Below are positions 55,681 to 64,000 of a stretch of 64,000 nucleotides of DNA, piece by piece. The notes beneath the pieces were generated by a model that saw only the letters and a list, made by a program, of their open reading frames with translations, had not been told where the DNA came from and did not search any database. How positions within the stretch are numbered: position 1 is the stretch's first letter; every line of letters begins with the position of its first letter. The stretch comes from Cavia porcellus. Its lineage: Eukaryota; Chordata; Mammalia; Rodentia; Caviidae. The translations under genes and the position numbers were made by a program. The DNA is taken from positions 211,556,657-211,620,656 of the forward strand of contig NW_026947484.1 of the NCBI RefSeq assembly GCF_034190915.1. Reading direction: 5' to 3'.

Positions 55681-55970
55681 AAAACTATCACATTGGGCTG
55701 GAGGTTTAGCTCAGCGATATAAGCACCTGCCTTGGAAGCAGGCAGTTGTGAGTTCGATCCCTGGTACCGATAAAAAGGAAAAAGTCAAAAAACAAAACAA
55801 ACAAACAAACAAAAACCTATCACATTAAAAAAAAAGGGGGGGGGTGGCTGGGGATTTAGCTCAGCGGCATAAGCACCTGCCTTGCAAGCAGGCAGTCGTG
55901 AGTTTGATCCCCTGTACCGATAAAAAGGATAAAGAAAAAAAAATTAAAATTAAAAAAAAACTATCACATT
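55681..55970 (+). repeat. two ID-like SINEs inserted at one target site (three copies of the site)
   Basis: CTATCACATT, preceded by A4-A9, occurs at 55685-55694, 55817-55826 and 55961-55970. SINE 1 (55695-55811) lies between the first two and SINE 2 (body from 55846) between the last two. Both are on the plus strand, with the bodies GTTTAGCTCAGCGATATAAG and TTTAGCTCAGCGGCATAAGC and GATAAAAAGG-type tails. A9G9 (55827-55844) precedes SINE 2. Confidence 0.9.
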
Positions 55971-56200
55971 TCCACAACCCAGAGGCAGGCTCCACATACA
56001 GAGTCAGGTGTGCACATGGATGCATCACTGAGTAAATGGGAAGACTAGAGAGAATTTCTTCTACAGTAACAATGAACAGCACAGTGAGAGGCTGTGGGGG
56101 ACACTGAGTGTGGGGCCATTCAGAGAGAGGCTAAGGCAACCCTTGAGAGCCAGGGGCTGGTCCAGCGCTGACCTGCTGGACATCGCAGTTCCCCAGCACC

Positions 56201-56331
56201 GACAGGGTCATTTTTTTTTTTTTGTCTTTTTCCTTTTTATCAGTACAGGGGATCAAACTCAGCACTACCTGCTTGCAAGGCAGGCGCTTATGCCGCTGAG
56301 CTAAATCCCCAGCCCCTGACAGGGCCATTTT
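56201..56331 (-). repeat. ID-like SINE with target-site duplication, same subfamily, opposite strand
   Basis: GACAGGGTCATTTT (56201-56214) and GACAGGGCCATTTT (56318-56331) bracket an antisense ID body (CCTTTTTATCAGTACAGGGG, CTGCTTGCAAGGCAGGCGCT, GAGCTAAATCCCCAGCCCC). The tail matches the two plus-strand copies 250-500 bp upstream. Confidence 0.93.
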
Positions 56332-57319
56332 ATAACCACAAGGAGAGCCATGAACAAGGCCACTTCCCCCACGTCAAGTCCAAACAGAGATCAAAGCAAG
56401 GGCATCGCTCAAACCAGAATGACCAAATACCCCATCTCATTACTACAAGCATCTGGCTGCTCACCAGTGCCTCCGGTTTTGAGCTAAGGGATATTAAGAT
56501 GCCCATCCACATCACCCCTCCCTGGCAGCCTTCAACCCCAAGTATAGCCCGCTTCTGTGAGCTCTCCCCTGAGCCACCTGACTTGAACCACCTCATGCAG
56601 GTGATTCCTCCTGGAATCCACCAACAGAGAAGCCCCACAGCTCCCACGACACGGAGTGAGCCAGTAAGCCCACCAGTGTCCAGCTCCGCGCGTGTTCCCA
56701 GGCGCAGTGTGCAGATGGTGTTCTGCATTCCAGTGTGCATTCTTTGCACCTTGTCTCAAGAACCTGTTATACTTGACTTCCCCATGTCAAAGGTATAAAA
56801 CCAGCACCAAGATGGAAGCCATGGTTCTGGCATGCTGTTGCTGGGGAGCACTAGATAAGGAAGGGGTCAGTCTGTCCGCATTGTAGTCCTTGCATCACAG
56901 TGAGCATCAGAAGTCTGAAACATGGGCCTTTGTCTTCCTGGGCAGAGCAACATGGAAACTAGCAGAGGGTTAGGTTAATTAACACTGGGATAGTAAGCAT
57001 AGAAGGGGCAATCACAAGGCAGCCAGAACCAATAGCTGAAAGCACTGCTGGGTGATAAGCAGGACCCAGGCAGGTGAAGGGGAAAGGATGTAAGTCACTC
57101 CAGATGCTGAAGGTAGCTCGGGGGGCTCAGGGGAGCTGGAGAAGGACGCTGACCAGCTAGCCTTTAGTGACACAAATTGTGGGTGGCTGTGTGCAGCATG
57201 GTCCAAGAGGAGACATGGTATTTCCAGGTCCCCAGAGAGTCTGGGTGCCAGCTCTGCGGGTCTGTCTGCATGTGGAGAGGGTAAGGAGGCAAGGTCTCGA
57301 GGTGGCAGGAGTGTGGACA
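56332..57319. other. intronic, nothing recognised
   Basis: No gene or repeat identified; the 139-codon minus frame has no domain. Confidence 0.4.
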
Positions 57320-57425
57320 GGAGTTGGGCAGACCTGCATTGCGATCCCAGTGGTGCCTTTTTGCTGACCTGGAGAAGGTCGTTAGTGTCTCTGAACCTCA
57401 GCTTCTGCCTCCTGTCGTGCAGTAG
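57320..57425 (+). repeat. MIR relic
   Basis: GCAGACCTGCATTGCGATCC, GACCTGGAGAAGGTCGTTAG, TCTGAACCTCAGCTTCTGCC follow the MIR consensus. Confidence 0.7.
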
Positions 57426-60400
57426 CGGTTCAGACTTGTATGTCAGACCCAGGGCAGGCGGTCTGACCACAGCGAGCCCCTCGGCACGGTACCATTGGGT
57501 GCACATGTCAGAGAAGAGTTTCAGGGTGCTCTCGACCTACAGTTCAGTGAGGCCTGGGAACAGGACGGGAAGAGCAGCCTTTAGGGGCCTGGGCCTTCTG
57601 CTGGTCTTGCACTTTTTACTCCTGTTGCCCTGCACCATGACACCTCCACAAGCCGCTCTGGGGACTGTGCCTTTGAAAGCACCAGCAAATGCCTGCCGAA
57701 GGAGGGATCTCATTTCCTACACAGAGCCACCAGCTGTCCATCTGTGGTGGTAGAGATGGAGGTAGAGTTAGGAGCATCAACTGTGGGTTTTTCTTCTGCC
57801 CTCTTTGCTCTGTTACTCTTCCGAACAGCCAGCCAGGTCACCTGCTGTGGAAACAGGGTAGAGATGAGGGGACTGTGGTAGAGACACCTCAGTCAGGACT
57901 GGCTTGGTAAGTAGCCTTTCAAGGGCAGTGCCCACCCAGCCAGACAGGGAGGCCGTTAAAGGCAACTCGAAGCTGCAGGTAGTGGGGAGGGAGAATGAAA
58001 TGTGTCCCAGGTACATAACTGGGACCTGACTGAGGAGCTAACTGTCCACTGAGAACAGGAGCCTACTTTCCCGAGTGACCACCTGTTTCCTTGAAAACCT
58101 GCCCTTTGTGTAGGCCAGGAGGTGGAATGTGAGACCAACACTCCGAGCAGGGCAGATGTGACTGTCTTCTCTTGCAGCCTTCATGATCCCCTCTTCTGGG
58201 ACTGCTGGATGGGGCGCTTTTCCTGGGGCAGCCCAGGCTAGGAGAACTACTTCTCCTACAACTCTACAACTCTACAGTTGTCACCTCCAGGGCATCTCTG
58301 GGTTTGGACTCCATCTTCTCCCAAAGTTCTGGCCTGAGGTTCAGGCTCTGCTCTTTTTGTTGGGGGCAGGAGGGGGTGATCTCATTCCTGGAGCAGATTA
58401 GTCATCAGAGAGACAGGGCTGATCTTGGGGGCAGGATGGAGCCAGCTCTATGTAAATGAGTCATCTTCCCGCCAGCTCCACGGGGCCTGGCTTGACAGCT
58501 GCTCCCCAGGAGAGGTTGTTAAGCAGGAGCTTCCCAGAGGCAGGAGTAGTTAACTGGCTTTTAATAACTCATTTTGCTGAATGATTTCTGGTGAGGAGAG
58601 AAAAGTTTCATCCCAGAGATGAAGGCAGGTGGGGGTTGAAGCTGGCCCCAAGCAGCAAAGCTGTGCCTGGCGCAGGTGACTCCAGGGCAGCACTTTCCTT
58701 TGCTCACAGATCATCAAAACCTTTCTGTGTTAAGAAGCACTTGGCTGCTTTGCATGCACAGGGCCCAGGGATCCATCCCCAGTGTCAAGGGGAAGAAGTT
58801 ACTGTCCCACACCTACAGGGTTCAGCCCTATTTTCCTAGTTCCGTGCCGCTCCAGGATCCCGCCCTCCTGTCATTAAACAGAGAAAGTTGTTCCAAAGGC
58901 TCCAGAGATCAAGTCAAAGGCTGGCAGTGAGCAAGGGAGGCTTTCCCATCGCCTTGCTGACTGGGCTCTTCATTCCGAGTCACTGGGCATCTGTGGGGAG
59001 ATGGAGGTCTCCTTACACCCGCACCTCTGCCCTTGGGAAGCTGATCATCTAATTCTACCCATACACTGCACTTTCCTCCAGCAGTGCTGTTTTTAAATAC
59101 ACAGACACTGGACTTCAGGACTGAAAAGATGGTGCTTACCTCCAGGTGGGCTTCCTACCCAAGGCAGGGACTTCGGTGAAGAAACTGAAGTCAGGTTAGG
59201 TGGAACGACAGACAGCAAGTCGCTGGCAGCACCAGCTTGAGCGCATACACAGGGCCTCTGCCCTGCAGCTCCGGGGTGCCACACGATTTGCTCTCTCCTT
59301 GCCTGCTTTACCTGGGCACCTCTGATGTGATGTAAGGGCCTTGCCTATGGCATTTCCCAGTGAAGCTTGGTGCTTTGGGCAGTGCCTATGACCTGGGAAC
59401 CCCTTCCTCAGTCATCACATCCCGAGGTCAGCCATGACTCTGCACCTCAATAAAGGGAAAAGCCCCAGCTCAGTTAGTGTCCATGTGGCTCCCAGCGTCC
59501 CTGCTCCTAGCTGCCCACACTGTTGAGAAAGGTGGCACTGGCCCTTCCCACACCACACGGAGTAGAGACTCCCGAGTTGCTCTCCTGAGCCCCAGCTGTC
59601 ACAGGCTTCTGGTTCCTTCCCCCTGAGGAAGGGGCCACCCACTTCCACTGGCTGGTGCGAGGTGGACAGAAACTTCTCCCAGGCCTTTCCTGTTCTTTCT
59701 TTCTTACATTCACTTGAACAGCCAAGCAGGCACCAGCAGACTGAGTCCCACAGGTGTTCCAGGCCCTGTGCACCCTCCACTGGGCCTCTGCTCCCTCCAT
59801 TTTGAATCCCCAAGTTCAAGACTGAACACAACGACCCCTTCCTCTGCAGGCCTCCCTAGTGCTGCCCTGGGAAGGCCTCAGCTCTGGTCAGCACCTAAGT
59901 GGCCTGGGCGCACCTGGAGGTGAGATGTGTTCTGAGCTCCCCCAGGTGATCCTGCTGTGCTGTGAGTGGAGCCGTATGCTAGCCAGAGGCAGCCTCCTGC
60001 CTGTCCTCACAGAAGCTGGTGATAATGACATTCTCCTGTCTGTCAGCCATAGCAGAAGTCAAACCTCTGAATTGAAAGGTGGCACTATTTTCTAGACACC
60101 AGCATCGCCAAGTCTAAGTCACAGTAGGTTTAAATCACGGTAGGAAAGGGGTTCAGGGGCTCATGCAGGTAGTCCAGAGGTTACGCAGGCAGCTTGGCTG
60201 CTTTGATTGGATGAAACTGGGGATATTAAGACCTCCTTTTTCCCACAAAGCCTTCTGTAATGTCAGCTTCATGCAAAAGCTGGCTCTTCTGTTTCCTGAC
60301 AGCTGCCAGCCATTCCTGGGACCACCTCTTCCCCTAGGTTCCCTGGGCAGCTCTTCTAAGAGGAAGAAGCCTTTAACTCACAAACACCTAAAACTCCTCC

Positions 60401-60754
60401 CATCGCATCACCTTGAGTGAGGCCACAGGCCAATTACAGAGCCAATCTCTGTAGCCAGGGAACTACCCTACCCTGGTTGTCCTAGGCCACCTGTCCTTCA
60501 GCCAGTCATGGTAAAGGACTGGATTATCCTTGGCTGGCAAATAGAGCATATCCCTGGTGTTGGATCAGTTTTGCAAGTAGTCTAGCTGCAGCTCAGTGCA
60601 TAAGACAGCTACCGTGTCCACCAGGAGAGCGTCAGGCTAGTGGAAATTCAAATCGAATATTACCAGTTGGGCAAGCTTCCAACCAGGAGGGTCACCTGGG
60701 ATACTTTATTAACTTTGTATCTTAAATGACTTTGGTCCACATCTATCTGGGAAA
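57426..60754. other. intronic, SINE-free, nothing recognised
   Basis: Together with 56332-57319 this makes more than 4 kb without a recognisable SINE. Several two-strand frames of 60-146 codons are open, none with a recognisable domain. Confidence 0.4.
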
Positions 60755-60905
60755 TTAACCCAATACATGAGGAGGCTGAGAAAGGAGAATCATAACTTTG
60801 AGCTTTGACAAGTCATCTTATCCAGATCCTGTCTCAAGAAACTTAAAAATGCAGGATGTTGCTTAATGTGAAGGCTCTTGGTTCACTTCCCAATGAAAAA
60901 AAGGA
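60755..60905 (+). repeat. B1+ID dimeric SINE, degraded
   Basis: GAGGAGGCTGAGAAAGGAGA, AGATCCTGTCTCAAGAAACT, then CAGGATGTTGCTTAATGTGA and an A-rich end. Confidence 0.6.
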
Positions 60906-62636
60906 AAAGGAAAAAAGCAGGTTTCTGTGTCCTGGATCACCATTCTGAAAATGTTAAATAAACCCTGTGAAGTAGGCAGTTAATCATACGTCCCAGTATA
61001 TTGGGCCAGCCCAAGCTATACTGCTTGTCCTGAGGTAGTTATTAGCAGTGCCATTTTTGCTCTCAAAGTATCCCAGGTTGGATTACAGATGCATCCTCCC
61101 AACCCTGTGCCCAAGGTGACACTGCACAGCCCAGCAGGAGGTGCCAGAGGGCCATGAGCAAGTCTTCCCATCTGTCCCGTGCAGCGGGAAGAGCATGGGC
61201 TTCTGAGCACTCCAGCCTCTGACGAACTACCAGGGGCCTGCATGAAGGGGCAACAGGGCCTCCTTCATGGGGCAGCTGCAACCCCCCGGGAAGGGAGCGT
61301 CACATGCCCACCGGAGGCTGCCACCATGCAGAAGCCTGTTGCAGATCCAGGCTCCCCGTGCTGCACCCTGAAGCCCTGTCTCCTGGCCCTATTTGCGAAG
61401 GCAGCAGCAGACAGGCTGTGGGATGAGCTTTGCAACTTTCGTCAAGTGGCATAATAAAACCCGCAAGTGTCTGCTCCCTGCAAACTGAGATCGCAGATCA
61501 ATTGTGGCATAAACAAACTAGCAAGCTGGGTGCAAACCTGGAGCTGGATTACACCTCTGTAGGATGTGACAGGGAGGAGGAACCAGGTTTGCCTTTTCCC
61601 TGGATGAAGCTTCGAGAGCTTACGAGCACTGTTCCCCAGCTCTGGAAGCAGCTGCTGGGCAGCAGTGCCACACCTAGGCCTGACCCGTGACCTCAGCCTC
61701 CCCCAGCCCCTGATCCCCCGATGGTGATGGAGAGCAGACCATCCGTGGTCCCTTGGGCAGAGCTGGCTGGTCAGCAGGGTGGAGGAGAAGAGCAGGCAGG
61801 AGCCAGAGCGTAGGACTCAGGCAGCAGAGGGACACTTTCAGTGACTGCCCTCTGTGCCAGCAGAGCTATCCAGACCTGCCTGGCCCATTTCCTGGGCCAG
61901 GGTGCCACAGAGCCAGTCACATACCTAGTGTTCATTTGGGACCCGAAGGCACCACCTGACAGAGTGACTGTGCTGAGTATTGGCTGAGCCCCGTACCTCA
62001 GATGTTCATGGAGGGGCGAATGGCTGCATGTCTGGTGCTGGCCACCCTGCTGAGGCCCCATCAGAAAGTGTCCACCATGGGAGGCGGAGGGATGAGCCTC
62101 ATCTAGGTTCTGTCCTCCAGCAAGGCAGATCCTCAGCCCAAATCCCAGATTCCCATGGAGGCTCTGGGCAGACAGAGGAGCAGCCAGCCTGAGGGCCCTG
62201 AGGGTGGAGTAATGGCCTTGGCCATGTGGAAGAGGCCAGCAGGGCAGGACTGGGAACCAAGGAGCAGACGCATGCCCCGCCTGGGGTCAACCAGACTGTT
62301 AGCCAGAGGCAGGACCCGCTCCATGTCTCATTCTGCGTGCCACCCCCGAGCCCCAGGTCCAGGCCTGTCTAGACATGCAGACAGGTGATTAAGGGAGAAA
62401 TTGAAGCCTCTCCCCTCTCCCCAGGCCAAAGAAGCAGGGATAATCAGTGGAAGAGAGCCAGGGGGCAGACAGCCAACCCTTGGAGATAAGCACCCTCGAG
62501 GGTAGCCCCTCCCTATGAAAACACTCTCGGCTGCAGCCCTGAAGGACTGTGGGTTTCTAAGAGCAGCAGAGGTCCCTGTGGGCTTCCCGTGTATCCTGTC
62601 AGGAAACTGCAGAGACAGCACAGACTTCACATGCCA
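60906..62636. other. intronic, nothing recognised
   Basis: No gene or repeat securely identified. Confidence 0.4.
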
Positions 62637-62815
62637 GCAGAAGCAAGAGATGGTAGTTCAGCCTGTAACCCCAGCACTGGTAGGCTGAGGCAGGAGGATC
62701 AGCAAGTCTAACTAGCTTGGGTAACTTAATGAGACCTTGTTCCAAAATAAGAATCCTAAAAGGTACAGCTCAGAGGGAAGGCCCTGCATTCAATCCCCAT
62801 ACCTCAGAGAAGAGG
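62637..62815 (+). repeat. B1+ID dimeric SINE
   Basis: CAGCCTGTAACCCCAGCACT, GAGGCTGAGGCAGGAGGATC, AATGAGACCTTGTTCCAAAA, then AGGTACAGCTCAGAGGGAAG, GCATTCAATCCCCATACC. Confidence 0.78.
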
Positions 62816-62834
62816 TGCCACTAGACATGGGGTT

Positions 62835-62945
62835 TAGTCTGGGCTCCATTTCCAAGCTGGGTGGTCCTGGCAAGTGCCACCCTGGACCCTCAGTTCCCTC
62901 CTGGGAGCTTGCAGAGAAGCGAGATGACACCTGGGACTGACACTG
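62835..62945 (+). repeat. MIR relic
   Basis: GGGTTTAGTCTGGGCTCCAT, AGCTGGGTGGTCCTGGCAAG, CCCTCAGTTCCCTCCTGGG follow the MIR core. Confidence 0.55.
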
Positions 62946-63136
62946 GCACAAGGCTGGCTCTGTTCATTGGTGGCCCTTTCCCGGTGCAGAGCAAATCCAG
63001 TTTGTCAAATGGACCAACATGGGAAGCTGCATTGGCTCTTCTGCCATCTGAGAACTCTTGTGATTTCCTTAGCAGTATCTTCCATAAGTGTCAGACTTCC
63101 AAGTAGTTTGGTTTTTTGGAGGAAAAGTGTTAGTCT

Positions 63137-63240
63137 TGAATGTGAATCTTTGGTACCGGGGATCGAACTCACGACCGCCTGCTTGCAAGGCAGGTGCTTA
63201 TGCCACTGAGCTAAATCCTCAGCCCCTGAATGTGAGTCTT
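63137..63240 (-). repeat. ID-like SINE with target-site duplication
   Basis: TGAATGTGAATCTT (63137-63150) and TGAATGTGAGTCTT (63227-63240) bracket GGTACCGGGGATCGAACTCA, CTGCTTGCAAGGCAGGTGCT, CTAAATCCTCAGCCCC. It has almost no T tail. Confidence 0.9.
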
Positions 63241-63269
63241 ATTGTTGGATGTTAAATCCAGGCTTCAGG

Positions 63270-63366
63270 AGCCGGGGATATAGCTCAGCAGCATAAGCGC
63301 CTGCCTGGCAAGTGCAAGGTCTTGAGTTCAATTCCCCATACCTAAAAAAATAAAAATAAAAAATAA
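63270..63366 (+). repeat. ID-like SINE
   Basis: GCCGGGGATATAGCTCAGCA, GCGCCTGCCTGGCAAGTGCA, TTGAGTTCAATTCCCCATAC, (TAAAAA)n tail. It lies 30-45 bp from the inverted copy at 63137-63240. Confidence 0.92.
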
Positions 63367-63784
63367 ATCCAATCTTGAAATTCACTTCTCTCAAAGTTTA
63401 TCCTCTTCCTGCAGCTCTTGCCTGGCCCGTGCCTCAGGAGCTTGCGGTGTGGGCAGGGGACGTGGCAGTGTTTGCCTTGGTCTTTCATTACGGGGCCACA
63501 TCCATTTTTTCTTAGCTTTGCTGGTGGTACTGAGATGTCCACAGTTAAAACAGGCAACTCTTTCATGGAGCTGAGCTGAAATCCTTCAGAATCCCCCTCC
63601 CCGAGTGGGTGTTCCCCCTCCATCTCCTCTCTGAGTTACCTCTTATGAGGTTCCCAAACCCCTGGTCCCCAGCCTCTGACTGCTGTCACCTCAGGTTCCA
63701 GAACGTGGCCCTTTGGGATGTTCCCCAAATCTCTCCTTTCAGGTCCACCTGACCCCTGTTACTCCCCTATACCCTGAGGCTATA

Positions 63785-63940
63785 AACACGATGCATTCGT
63801 TTCCTGTCACATAATGAATTACTTGACAGTGAACTTACAAAGGAGTATTATTTTAGCTCACGGCTTCAGAGGTTTAAGTGCATGCTGTTTGGCCCCATTG
63901 CTTTGAGCCTGTAGTAAGGTAGCAGATAGGAGGGGATTGG
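63785..63940 (-). repeat. MaLR-like LTR end (tentative)
   Basis: GCATTCGTTTCCTGTCACAT, AGTATTATTTTAGCTCACGG, CTTCAGAGGTTTAAGTGC resemble the antisense 3' end of a rodent MaLR LTR. Confidence 0.4.
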
Positions 63941-64000
63941 GGGAGCAGCCCTGCTCCCCTGGGAGCTGGGGGTCCAGCTTGGTGGTGGAGCCCACAGTTA

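Larger units (their letters stand above)
30656..64000 (+). other. KCNK12: KCNK12 intron 1 (5' part, runs off the window)
   Basis: No frame downstream of the donor encodes the rest of the channel (filter FG, TM2-TM4, second pore). KCNK12 is known as a gene with one very large intron. All sequence from the donor to the window end is therefore read as intron, made of old and young repeats plus unique DNA. An unannotated noncoding transcript inside it cannot be excluded. Confidence 0.88.

Noticed and set aside
55844..56328. Similar short proteins (DLAQRHKRLPCK-type) recurring at several places
   Set aside because: They are translations of the same ID-like SINE body, which happens to be open in one frame. 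Also seen at 25.3, 31.2, 38.4, 39.4 and 40.8 kb.

Overview
This is a window of vertebrate nuclear DNA, almost certainly from a rodent that is not a mouse or rat. The evidence is the interspersed repeats. There are many 7SL-derived B1-type SINEs with the rodent-type internal duplication, B1+ID dimers, and tRNA-Ala-derived ID-like SINEs ending in a GTACC-type 3' end. Diverged L1, L2, MIR, MER5 and MaLR LTR relics lie underneath. The SINE mixture suggests a squirrel-like or beaver-like lineage (sciuromorph or castorimorph), but I cannot name the species from sequence alone.

I can support only one protein-coding exon: the first coding exon of KCNK12 (THIK-2, a two-pore-domain potassium channel), + strand, 30271-30655. 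It sits in a CpG island (about 28830-30970) that serves as the promoter and 5' leader. The exon encodes the Arg-rich N terminus, a Cys cluster, the first transmembrane helix, the extracellular cap and the start of the first pore loop. It ends at a GTGAGC donor that splits the first selectivity-filter glycine codon. The second exon is not in the window, so everything from 30656 to 64000 is intron 1. In human, KCNK12 lies between MSH2 and MSH6; neither is seen here.

Layout: 1-28.8 kb is intergenic upstream DNA full of old repeats. It includes L1 fragments (one with a 5' inversion at 10.7-11.6 kb and one interrupted by an unassigned insertion at 23.6-24.7 kb), a retroposed mRNA 3' end with a 16-bp target-site duplication (14769-15138), MaLR LTRs at 14.1 and 26.9 kb, and an ID SINE pair inside one target-site duplication (25.4 kb). 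The stretch 26.1-31.2 kb has no recognisable SINE and contains the CpG island. Intron 1 has a SINE-free AT-rich block (31.3-35.1 kb) with two X-box-like palindromes, a perfect 3 x 37-bp minisatellite (38.8 kb), an antisense L1 3' end (45-46.4 kb), a MER5-type DNA transposon split by SINEs (47 kb), a strong G-quadruplex motif (50.0 kb), a long GT microsatellite (52.0 kb), and a cluster of three related ID-like SINEs. Two of those three share one target site (55.7-56.3 kb).

The other long open frames are GC-rich antisense frames over the CpG island, or frames running through SINE and L1 sequence. I do not regard them as genes. I found no tRNA gene, rRNA, CRISPR array or bacterial-type feature.
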